Positions 1 to 5,859 of a stretch of DNA of 15,934 bases are shown here, piece after piece. Under the pieces are notes generated by a model. That model saw only the letters and a list, made by a program, of their open reading frames with translations. It made no database searches and was not told the DNA's origin. The DNA comes from Methanomicrobiales archaeon. GTDB taxonomy: Archaea > Halobacteriota > Methanomicrobia > Methanomicrobiales > JACTUA01. Positions within the stretch are counted from its first letter, which is position 1. The number at the start of each line of letters is the position of its first letter. Location of the stretch: positions 1 through 15,934 of the forward strand of contig JAJRDF010000022.1 in assembly GCA_028678555.1 (NCBI GenBank). The letters are read 5' to 3'. The position numbers were made by a program, and so were the translations under genes.

Positions 1-2
1 GG

Positions 3-788
3 CTGCACGGGATCTCGAAGGGAGAACGGTTCCTGGATGTAAACACCTTCATCTCCCCCCATGCCTACCGGGCAGCCCGCTGCGCCGCGGGGTCCGCCAT
101 CGCCGCCGGGGAACGGGCGCTTGCAGGGGAGACCTGTTTCGCCATGGTCAGGCCACCGGGCCACCATGCCGAACCCGGGAGGGCGATGGGGTTCTGCCTC
201 TTCAACAACGCCGCCATCGCCACCGCCCGGGCCCTGGACCGGGTGGAACGGGTCGCCATCCTGGACTGGGACCTCCACCATGGCAACGGGACCCAGGCCG
301 CATTCTCCCGCAGTGAGCGGGTCCTCTTCTGCTCGATCCACCAGCAGAATGCGTTTCCCGGGAGCGGGTGGGTCGATGAGATCGGCACAGGTGCAGGGAA
401 GGGGCATACCCTCAATGCCCCCCTTCCCCCGGGCGCCACCCTGGCGGACTATTCCCTGATCTTCCGGGGGGTCTTCGCCCCGGCAATCTCGCGGTTCCGG
501 CCGGGCCTCCTGATCATCTCGGCCGGCCAGGATGCCCTCAGGGACGACCCGCAGGGATCGATGCTTCTGGAGCCCGGTGACTACGCGGAACTGACCCGGA
601 TCGCCCGGCATGCGGCTGACTGCCCCCTGGCCCTCGTCCTGGAGGGAGGCTATGGCCCCTCCCACGGGTCCGCCATCGCCGCCATCTTCCGGGGGCTCCG
701 GGAAGAGAGGGAACCGGTCCCGGTACCCGCTCCCCGTCCCTCCACGGCAGAGGTGGCACGGGTCCTCAGAAAAGTGGGATACTTCTAG
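3..788 (+). CDS. Histone deacetylase / acetylpolyamine amidohydrolase family protein, 5' truncated by window edge
   Basis: Zinc-dependent deacetylase of the class II HDAC/AcuC/acetylpolyamine amidohydrolase superfamily. The frame is open from base 3, so about 261 residues are visible and roughly the first 80 of a usual 340 are missing. Counting from base 3, the paired active-site histidines lie at 54-55 (RPPGHHAEPGRAMGFCLFNN). The zinc ligands are D90 and H92 in DWDLHHGNGTQ and D177 in SAGQDALRDDP, and the transition-state tyrosine is Y217 in LEGGYG, so the visible active site is complete. The substrate cannot be read from sequence; acetyl-lysine or an acetylated polyamine are both possible. 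The stop codon overlaps that of the convergent ycaO gene. Confidence in the family is high, in the substrate low. Confidence 0.93.
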   Translation: MHGISKGERFLDVNTFISPHAYRAARCAAGSAIAAGERALAGETCFAMVRPPGHHAEPGRAMGFCLFNNAAIATARALDRVERVAILDWDLHHGNGTQAAFSRSERVLFCSIHQQNAFPGSGWVDEIGTGAGKGHTLNAPLPPGATLADYSLIFRGVFAPAISRFRPGLLIISAGQDALRDDPQGSMLLEPGDYAELTRIARHAADCPLALVLEGGYGPSHGSAIAAIFRGLREEREPVPVPAPRPSTAEVARVLRKVGYF

Positions 789-2038
789 ACCCGCTCTGAC
801 AGGCCGCCCCCGGAGAAGGCCACCGCGGACCGGCTCCGGTCCACGTTCAGGTGGGAAACCTCCATCCCCGGGACCACCACCCTGACCACCGGGATTCCGG
901 TCCGGTTCAGGTCACAGATGCAGATACGCGGGACCTGCTCCTCCAGCTCCCGCATCACCGCCCGGATATCGCCATCAATGGTATCCGTGGCGAGCCCGGG
1001 AACCTGCCCGAGGGGGATCTCTTCCGCAACGGCAAACCAGGCCCGGTTCACCCGTTTCAGCCGGTCATACCCGATCCGCTGCACCATCTCCTGGCGCCCG
1101 GGATTTTTCCCTTCCCCGTGGAAGTGGATCACCCGGGAATTGGCCAGCTCGGTGAGGGCCCGAATCGCCGCGATCTCAGGATCGGTGTGGGCCCCTGATC
1201 CCGTGACCAGGAGGGCCGGGTCCCGGGCCACGGGGTCATCTGCTGCCGCTGCCACCACCGGTACCCGGGTCCGGCCGGGAACCAGCCAGAGATGGACGGC
1301 GAGGCCTGCTGCCAGGCACCGGTCCAGGAGCCCCCGGGCAATCCCCCCCTCAGGGAGGACCAGCCGCTTCCCCAGCCGGTTCGCCTGCGTGGCCACGGAG
1401 AGGGCGTCCCGTTCCACCACCTCCAGAAGGCCGTGGAGGATCGCCTCCTCCCGCGTGTTCCCGGCCCCCAGACCGTTCGGATCCGGGCGGAAGAGCGGGG
1501 TCACCATGCCCCGGGAGTCGTACGGGTAAAAGACGGCGTTCGCCGGTACCCACACCGGTTCCTCGTTCAGGAGGTCCCACCCCTCCGTCCAGTGGACCTT
1601 CTCCCCCATGGCCAGCCTGCGGGGGAGGATCAGATCCTGGGGGTCCACTGCCCGTGCCACCCCGATCTCCTCGTAACTTGCGATCTGCATCGGGTCCGCC
1701 CGGTACTCTGCGGAGAACCGCTCCACCGCCTCCATCATCGCCGAGACCCGGGCCTGCAGCGGGTCGGCCCCTTTCCCGGGGTGGATCTGGACCGACCCCC
1801 AGGCCCGGCTGGGCCTCATCGCCGCGAAGCAGGGAATCCCCAGCCGATCGAGCGGGGTGAGGTCCACCACCTCCGTGACGCCGATGTCCTCCATGAGGGG
1901 CGCGACGGCTGTGAGCGTCTCCTCCGGGGTCCGGGTGCGGTGGGTGCCCGTGAAGTACCGCTTCTCCCCGCGGGCAAGGGTGAACGGCATGACCGGAGGC
2001 ATGGCCGGCGGCATGACCGGAGGCATATCCGGAGACAT
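785..2038 (-). CDS. ycaO: YcaO-type McrA-glycine thioamidation protein (methanogenesis marker 1)
   Basis: ATP-dependent YcaO enzyme which in methanogens converts a glycine of McrA to thioglycine, using a sulfur donor and normally the partner TfuA. About 417 residues from the ATG at 2038. The family core begins near the internal Met at 1990 (MPFTLARGEKRYFTGTHRTR). Visible YcaO ATP-binding features include the GKGADPLQARVSAMMEAVER segment with its SxxxE motif about 80-90 residues into the core, then EAILHGLLEVVERDA, and the C-terminal DLNRTGIPVVRVVVPG strand. The Pro-rich tail of azoline-forming YcaO proteins is absent, which fits thioamidation. Start choice: a TATA box at 2061-2069 puts transcription initiation near 2038, suggesting leaderless translation. 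ATGs at 2026, 2014, 2002 and 1990 are also in frame. An open frame extends to 2245 but runs over the promoter and the divergent gene. No tfuA lies in the window. Confidence 0.93.
   Translation of the reverse strand: MSPDMPPVMPPAMPPVMPFTLARGEKRYFTGTHRTRTPEETLTAVAPLMEDIGVTEVVDLTPLDRLGIPCFAAMRPSRAWGSVQIHPGKGADPLQARVSAMMEAVERFSAEYRADPMQIASYEEIGVARAVDPQDLILPRRLAMGEKVHWTEGWDLLNEEPVWVPANAVFYPYDSRGMVTPLFRPDPNGLGAGNTREEAILHGLLEVVERDALSVATQANRLGKRLVLPEGGIARGLLDRCLAAGLAVHLWLVPGRTRVPVVAAAADDPVARDPALLVTGSGAHTDPEIAAIRALTELANSRVIHFHGEGKNPGRQEMVQRIGYDRLKRVNRAWFAVAEEIPLGQVPGLATDTIDGDIRAVMRELEEQVPRICICDLNRTGIPVVRVVVPGMEVSHLNVDRSRSAVAFSGGGLSERV
1990..2038 (-). repeat. 12-base tandem repeat carrying five in-phase ATG codons at the ycaO start
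   Basis: Read on the minus strand, ATG recurs at 2038, 2026, 2014, 2002 and 1990, exactly every 12 bases. Each unit is a variant of ATGCCTCCGGTC. It encodes a Met-Pro-Pro-Val type tetrapeptide repeat (MSPD, MPPV, MPPA, MPPV, then MPFTL). The repeat begins at the predicted transcription start. Confidence 0.85.
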
Positions 2039-2060
2039 GTCCGGAAGGTACGGCAGGAGA

Positions 2061-2069
2061 TCTTTTATA
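2061..2069. promoter_or_regulatory. Shared bidirectional TATA box between ycaO and the DUF2098 gene
   Basis: The sequence TCTTTTATA on the plus strand reads as an archaeal TATA element for the DUF2098 gene (ATG 2091, about 25 bases downstream). Its complement TATAAAAGA reads as one for ycaO (ATG 2038, about 27 bases downstream). No other TATA-like stretch lies between the two genes, and both spacings predict leaderless mRNAs. This is inferred from spacing and consensus, not from mapped transcripts. Confidence 0.65.
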
Positions 2070-2090
2070 CTTTGGCCGACAGGGGGGATC

Positions 2091-2381
2091 ATGATGGAGT
2101 CAGGGGAGATTACTGTCGGCATGCAGGTCCGGTACCCCCGCACCGGCACCGTGGGGAAGGTGGTGCGGCTGGAGAAGCAGGAGCGGGACCTCTTCGCCGA
2201 GCTGGACAGCACCCATCTCCTGTACCGGATCGACCAGCTGGTCACCTACGAGGGGAAGGGGAAGGCAGGGCCGACGGCAGAGAGGGGCGACCTGGAACGC
2301 CTCGCCGAGGAGCGGGAGTTCGCGAGGAAGCTCCACACCGATACGACCCACCTGGACGAGATGTGTGACGGGGGAGGCTGA
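2091..2381 (+). CDS. DUF2098 family protein (small methanogen protein)
   Basis: A 96-residue soluble protein. The N-terminal 55 residues (ITVGMQVRYPRTGTVGKVVR, then a strand ending LDSTHLLYRIDQLVTYE) match the small beta-rich DUF2098 family, which I know mainly from methanogens and whose function is unknown. The C-terminal 35 residues are charged and probably helical (LERLAEEREFARKLH). ATGs at 2091 and 2094 are in frame; I use the first. It is transcribed divergently from ycaO with only 52 bases between starts and a common TATA box. That suggests co-expression with the McrA-modifying enzyme, though no function is shown. The longer open frame upstream to 1857 runs antisense through ycaO and is not used. 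Confidence 0.8.
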   Translation: MMESGEITVGMQVRYPRTGTVGKVVRLEKQERDLFAELDSTHLLYRIDQLVTYEGKGKAGPTAERGDLERLAEEREFARKLHTDTTHLDEMCDGGG

Positions 2382-2444
2382 GGCCTCTCCGTCGGGGAGC
2401 ACGGCGGGGACAGGAGCCTCCGGCGTACCCCAGCAGAGGGTGAG

Positions 2445-2471
2445 ACCTCTCCCGTGAGAACGGGCTGAGGT
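2445..2471 (+). other. Hairpin with GAGA tetraloop in convergent gap
   Basis: Arms ACCTC (2445-2449) and GAGGT (2467-2471) enclose a second pair of arms, CCCGT and ACGGG, capped by GAGA, a GNRA-type tetraloop on the plus strand. A small asymmetric internal loop (T against CT) separates the two helices. It lies 63 bases after the DUF2098 stop. It could be a transcript 3'-end structure or part of a small RNA; no U-tract follows. Confidence 0.5.
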
Positions 2472-2497
2472 TCGCTTCCTTCGGTGGTCAGGGAAGA

Positions 2498-2520
2498 GTT
2501 GTATTCCAAGAGAATACGAC
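2498..2520. terminator. Nine-base-pair hairpin between convergent genes, possible 3'-end structure
   Basis: Arms GTTGTATTC and GAATACGAC pair over nine positions (one G-T pair) round a CAAGA loop. It sits between the ends of the DUF2098 gene and nikR, both of which transcribe toward it. There is no adjacent poly-T, so it is not a standard archaeal terminator. The rest of 2382-2579 shows no open frame that looks coding. Confidence 0.35.
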
Positions 2521-2579
2521 AGGGTCCGTCGGTCAACAGAACCTGGGGAGAAGACCCCCACCCCGTCGTCCGGGGGCCG

Positions 2580-3008
2580 CTAGTCCTTCACGGCGATGGT
2601 GGTGAGCTTCACCGATTCCACGCCTTTCTGGGACATGAGGCGCTCGGCCACCCGCTTCAGCTCCGAGCCCTCGCCCCGGAGCAGGATCACCTCCAGGCAC
2701 CTGTCATGGGTGACGTGGGAGTGGAGCGAGGCCTGGATCACGTACCCGTACTCGTGCTGGATGTCCAGGATCGTCTGCATCAGTCCCCGCTGGTGATGGT
2801 CGTACACCATGGTGATGACCCCCTGCCGCTCCCCCTTCACGTCCGCCATCCACTGGTAGTGGGTGATGTAGGCCCGGATGGAGTCCCGGATCCCTTCGGA
2901 ACGGGAGGAATACCCCCGGAGGTGGATGATCTCATCGAACCGGTCCAGGAGGCCCTGGGGGAGGGAGATGCCGATGCGGGAGAGCTCGGATTCAGGCTCT
3001 GGGGACAT
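2580..3008 (-). CDS. nikR: Nickel-responsive transcriptional regulator NikR
   Basis: Ribbon-helix-helix repressor that binds Ni(II) and DNA as a tetramer, controlling nickel uptake. 142 residues from ATG 3008 (GTG at 3011 is also possible), the usual family size. The RHH DNA-binding domain spans about residues 8-50 (RIGISLPQGLLDRFDEII, then GYSSRSEGIRDSIRAYI). The C-terminal ACT-like metal domain spans about 60-140. All four square-planar nickel ligands are visible by alignment to E. coli NikR: H85 (DIQHEYG), H96 and H98 (LHSH) and C104 (DRCLE). A TATA-like CCTTATC lies about 35 bases upstream. No nickel transporter gene is in the window, so targets are unknown. In a methanogen, nickel supplies cofactor F430, Ni-Fe hydrogenases and CODH. 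Confidence 0.95.
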   Translation of the reverse strand: MSPEPESELSRIGISLPQGLLDRFDEIIHLRGYSSRSEGIRDSIRAYITHYQWMADVKGERQGVITMVYDHHQRGLMQTILDIQHEYGYVIQASLHSHVTHDRCLEVILLRGEGSELKRVAERLMSQKGVESVKLTTIAVKD

Positions 3009-3081
3009 CACGGATCACGTATGGTACCCTTTTCTGGACCGGGATAAGGTTTTTCCCATTCACGCTGCCTCCCATCCAGTA

Positions 3082-3174
3082 TTCTCTGATTGAACCATGT
3101 CTGTGGTTTCGGGCCAGGTTCTCCTAGTGGGACGCTCTCGGGGGCTCACCGCCCCCGCCACCTTGCATGCGGTC
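3082..3174 (+). repeat. Dispersed hairpin element, half copy A0
   Basis: Left half only of the family described at 3175-3366. It begins TTCTCTGAT, and after exactly 49 bases comes GACGCTCTCG followed by the hairpin CGGGGGC / TCACC / GCCCCCG at 3139-3157. It stops where the next copy begins, 93 bases later. Confidence 0.8.
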
Positions 3175-3366
3175 TTCTCTGATCAAGATGTGCCGGTGTC
3201 ACCATTCCGCAGAGTGCTTCCGGGACGCTCTCGGGGGCTCACCGCCCCCGCCGCGTGGGCACCCCCCGCCGGTTTCCCGCAGCCACCACCGGACACCACC
3301 GGCAGCAAACCCGCCCGTCTGACTATCCTCATGGGGGAGGGTCCAGGAGGGTGTCTCCCCCTCCCG
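3175..3366 (+). repeat. Dispersed hairpin element, full copy A1
   Basis: Begins TTCTCTGAT; 49 bases later comes GACGCTCTCG, then the perfect seven-pair hairpin CGGGGGC / TCACC / GCCCCCG at 3232-3250, then CCGCGTGGGCACCCCCC. After a variable middle the right end carries GACTATCCTCATGGGGG (3321-3337). A second hairpin follows at 3346-3364 (GGAGGGTG / TCT / CCCCCTCC, one mismatch). It lies between the divergent starts of nikR and the aIF2-gamma operon, ending about 60 bases before that operon's TATA box. Together with A0 and the promoter it accounts for most of the 466-base gap. Confidence 0.85.
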
Positions 3367-3428
3367 CCGGCATATCGCCCGCACATACGCCTCCACCGAC
3401 GGCAGAACCCGGGGGAGAGTCGGATCAG

Positions 3429-3464
3429 GTATAAGTAGGCCGGCGTTCTAGTGGTTAGGGAGGT
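3429..3464 (+). promoter_or_regulatory. TATA box and Shine-Dalgarno of the aIF2-gamma operon
   Basis: GTATAAGTA at 3429-3437 is the TATA-like element; transcription would begin near 3458. GGGAGGT at 3458-3464 is a Shine-Dalgarno sequence 10 bases before the GTG at 3475 and supports that start. Confidence 0.6.
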
Positions 3465-3474
3465 TTGACTGCCG

Positions 3475-4707
3475 GTGAGGGATATCTCCATTCCCAGCGT
3501 GAATATCGGGGTCGTGGGGCACGTGGACCACGGGAAGACGACGCTGGTCTCTGCCCTCACCGGTGTCTGGACGGACCGGCACAGCGAGGAGATCAAGCGG
3601 GGGATCTCCATCCGGCTGGGGTATGCAGATGCCACTTTCTCCACATGCCCCGGCATCCAGGGACCTGATGCCTACACCACGAAGGCCGCCTGCCCGGACG
3701 GAGCAACGGCCACGCCCTTCCGCACCATCTCCTTCGTCGATGCACCGGGTCATGAGACGCTGATGGCCACCATGCTCTCCGGTTCAGCGCTCATGGATGG
3801 TGCCATGCTCGTCATTGCGGCCAACGAGACCTGCCCCCAGCCGCAGACGAAGGAACACCTGATGGCGCTCTCGATGGTGGGGATCAGGAACGTGGTCATC
3901 GTCCAGTCCAAGATCGATGTGGTGACCCAGAAGACGGCGCTGGAGCATTACGGCCAGATCAGGAAATTCATCAAGGGAACGGTGGCAGAGTCGGCACCCA
4001 TTGTCCCGGTCTCGGCCCAGAAGAACATCAACCTGGGGGCCCTTATCCAGGCCCTGGACGCGACCATCCCCGAACCTGCCCGGGTCCCGTCGGCAGCGCC
4101 GGTGATGCTCGTCGCCCGGTCCTTTGACATCAACAAGCCGGGGAGCAACGTGAAGGACCTGAAGGGCGGGGTCATCGGCGGTTCCCTGATCCGGGGCGTG
4201 ATCCACGAGAACGAGGAGGTCGAGATCCGGCCCGGCCTCCAGGTGCAGGCCGAGAACCGGATCAGGTGGGAACCGGTCCTGACCACCATCACCTCCATCC
4301 ACACGGGGAACAAGAGGGTGCAGGAGGCCACCCCGGGCGGCCTGCTCGGTATCGGCACCAACCTGGACCCGGCACTCACGAAGAGCGATGCCCTGGCAGG
4401 CCAGGTGGCGGGGCGCCCCGGCCAGCTGCCGCCGGTGTGGGACCACCTGACGTTCCACGTGACCCTGATGGAACGGGTGGTGGGCGCCGAGAGCGAGGTC
4501 TCCATCGAGCCCCTCCGTCACAAGGAGCCGCTGATGCTCTCGGTGGGGACGGCGGTCACGGTGGGGGTTGTCACGAATACCAAGAAAGATCTGGTGGAGA
4601 CCACGCTGAAGCGGCCCGTCTGCGCCGACGTGGGCGCCCGGATCGCCATCAGCAGGCAGGTGGGCGGGCGGTGGCGCCTGATCGGGATGGGCGTCCTGGC
4701 CGAGTGA
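3475..4707 (+). CDS. eif2g: Translation initiation factor aIF2 subunit gamma
   Basis: The GTPase subunit of archaeal IF2, which brings initiator Met-tRNA to the small ribosomal subunit. 410 residues, full family length, GTG start with a good Shine-Dalgarno. G1 is GHVDHGKT (15-22); switch 1 holds KRGISIRLGY (41-50); G3 is DAPGHE (89-94); G5 lies in PVSAQKNIN. Domains II and III follow from about 200 (VMLVARSFDINKPG; GGVIGGSLIRG; C-terminal ISRQVGGRWRLIGMG). Two oddities appear. The G4 motif, normally NKxD, reads SKID (145-148). The zinc knuckle has only C58 and C73 (TCPG and ACPDG), where the family usually has two CxxC pairs. The gene heads the operon and its TGA overlaps the GTG of the next gene. 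Confidence 0.97.
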   Translation: MRDISIPSVNIGVVGHVDHGKTTLVSALTGVWTDRHSEEIKRGISIRLGYADATFSTCPGIQGPDAYTTKAACPDGATATPFRTISFVDAPGHETLMATMLSGSALMDGAMLVIAANETCPQPQTKEHLMALSMVGIRNVVIVQSKIDVVTQKTALEHYGQIRKFIKGTVAESAPIVPVSAQKNINLGALIQALDATIPEPARVPSAAPVMLVARSFDINKPGSNVKDLKGGVIGGSLIRGVIHENEEVEIRPGLQVQAENRIRWEPVLTTITSIHTGNKRVQEATPGGLLGIGTNLDPALTKSDALAGQVAGRPGQLPPVWDHLTFHVTLMERVVGAESEVSIEPLRHKEPLMLSVGTAVTVGVVTNTKKDLVETTLKRPVCADVGARIAISRQVGGRWRLIGMGVLAE

Positions 4708-5084
4708 GGGTCGTCGTGGACACGAACGCATTCCTCCTGCCCGGACAGTTCGGGATCGACCTCTTCGGCGAGCTGGAGCGTCTCCTCGGGGCCTGCGAGG
4801 TCCGCACCATCCGGGAGGTGGCCGCCGAGCTGGAGGGGATCGCCCGGGGACATGGCAGGGACGCCGCAGCCGCCCGCCTGGGTCTCTCCCTCCTCTCCCG
4901 GTGCACGGTGGAGGAGGCGGGGCCCGCGGGTACCGATACCGATGCGCGCATCGCTCAGGTGGCCGCCCGGGACGGAAGTGTCGTGGTCACCTGCGACCGC
5001 GTTCTCCGCGACGACCTCCTGGGCCGGGGTATCGCCGTCGTCTCCCTCCGGGGAAAGAACAGGCTGGAACTGATCAGGGGATAG
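4704..5084 (+). CDS. PIN-domain nuclease, Fcf1/Utp24-like
   Basis: A 126-residue single-domain PIN protein, a Mg-dependent RNase fold. The GTG start at 4704 overlaps the aIF2-gamma stop (GTGA). Acidic active-site residues are placed as in the family: D6 (VVVDTNAFLLPG), E42 (AAELEGIA), D80 (TDTDARIA) and D98 (VVTCDRVLRDDL). The position, directly after aIF2-gamma and before rpo7, is a conserved archaeal arrangement and points to a housekeeping RNA-processing role such as rRNA maturation. A VapC toxin role is unlikely because no antitoxin gene is beside it. Target RNA is unknown. Confidence 0.9.
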   Translation: MRVVVDTNAFLLPGQFGIDLFGELERLLGACEVRTIREVAAELEGIARGHGRDAAAARLGLSLLSRCTVEEAGPAGTDTDARIAQVAARDGSVVVTCDRVLRDDLLGRGIAVVSLRGKNRLELIRG

Positions 5085-5093
5085 GGTGCATCC

Positions 5094-5672
5094 ATGTATT
5101 ACCGGATGAAACTGGCAGACAAGGTGAGGGTGCCGCCGAACCGGCTCGGGGAGGACCTGGGCGCGGTGGTGCTGAATGTGCTGCAGGAGCAGCTGGAAGG
5201 GTCCATTGACCGCGAGATCGGGATCTTCATTGCAGTGACCAGGGTCCACGATATCGGCGAGGGGGAACTGATCCCCGGGGACGGGGCCGTCTACTATGAC
5301 GTGACCTTCGAGGCGCTGGTGCTGCGTCTCGCGCTCCAGGAGGTGATCGAGGGGGACGTGGTGGAGACCACCACCTTCGGCTGCTTCGTCTCCCTGGGCC
5401 CCATCGACGCCATGCTCCATGTGAGCCAGATCTCGGACGACTTCATCAACTACGATGAGAAGAACGGCAGGCTGATCTGCCAGGAGTCCAAGCGGTTCAT
5501 CGGAGTCGGCGACGCGGTCCGGGCACGGGTGGTAACCCTCTCCCTGAACGAGCGGGAACCCCGGGAGTCCAAGATCGGCCTCACCATGCGGCAGGCCGGG
5601 CTCGGCACCGATCGGTGGCTGGCCGAGGACCTGGAGCGGGAGAAGGAGAAGAGCGGCCATGGTAGTGCGTAA
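5094..5672 (+). CDS. rpo7: DNA-directed RNA polymerase subunit Rpo7 (E')
   Basis: Stalk subunit of archaeal RNA polymerase, equivalent to eukaryotic Rpb7; with Rpo4 it binds nascent RNA and helps open promoters. 192 residues, normal length. The N-terminal RNP-like domain covers about 1-80 (MYYRMKLADKVRVPPNRLGE, ending YYDVTFEALVLRL). An S1/OB domain follows from about 82 to 165, with EGDVVETTTFGCFVSLGP and the HVSQISDDFINYD stretch typical of Rpo7. The ATG at 5094 is nine bases after the PIN gene stop, behind a GGGGATAGGGTG purine run. Its last 14 bases overlap spt4, indicating translational coupling. Confidence 0.97.
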   Translation: MYYRMKLADKVRVPPNRLGEDLGAVVLNVLQEQLEGSIDREIGIFIAVTRVHDIGEGELIPGDGAVYYDVTFEALVLRLALQEVIEGDVVETTTFGCFVSLGPIDAMLHVSQISDDFINYDEKNGRLICQESKRFIGVGDAVRARVVTLSLNEREPRESKIGLTMRQAGLGTDRWLAEDLEREKEKSGHGSA

Positions 5673-5859
5673 GAAGCAGGGGAATGTCTGCCGGCAGTGC
5701 CACCGGGTGGTGGAGGGCGAGGCCTGCACGGTCTGCGGCTCCACCACGCTCACCAACGACTGGGCCGGCTACCTGGTGATCATCGATCCCGAGCACTCGG
5801 AGATGGCCCGCCGGCTCAACATCAAGCTTCCGGGACGCTATGCCCTGAAGGTCCGCTGA
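5659..5859 (+). CDS. spt4: Transcription elongation factor Spt4 (RpoE'')
   Basis: A 66-residue zinc-ribbon protein that pairs with Spt5 and clamps RNA polymerase for processive elongation. Zinc ligands are C11 and C14 (CRQC) and C23 and C26 (CTVCG). The following segment TNDWAGYLVIIDPEHSEMA is the Spt4 signature, and the protein ends KLPGRYALKVR as in the family. The start overlaps the end of rpo7 by 14 bases, and its TGA overlaps the ATG of the next gene. Confidence 0.96.
   Translation: MVVRKKQGNVCRQCHRVVEGEACTVCGSTTLTNDWAGYLVIIDPEHSEMARRLNIKLPGRYALKVR

Noticed and set aside
2039..2245. Extended ycaO start giving a 486-residue protein
   Set aside because: The extension crosses the TATA box and the divergent DUF2098 gene, and its residues do not resemble YcaO N-termini.
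3009..3060. NikR autoregulatory operator upstream of nikR
   Set aside because: GGTACC and GTACCATACGTG look suggestive, but I cannot find two half-sites with the spacing known for NikR boxes.
3097..3438. Open frames over the repeat elements giving RSRGLTAPAAWAPPAG (also at 8999-9358 and 12043-12573)
   Set aside because: The shared peptide comes from the hairpin repeat itself, read in frame by chance; the flanks differ and there is no ribosome-binding site or family match.
3784..4731. Long minus-strand frame opposite aIF2-gamma (similar ones at 4518-5756, 6754-8367, 11570-12532)
   Set aside because: GC-rich codon bias leaves antisense frames open; the products are His/Pro/Gly-rich with no domain, and the plus-strand genes are certain.
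4704..5084. PIN gene as a VapC toxin of a toxin-antitoxin pair
   Set aside because: No antitoxin-like gene is adjacent, and the position between aIF2-gamma and rpo7 is a housekeeping arrangement.
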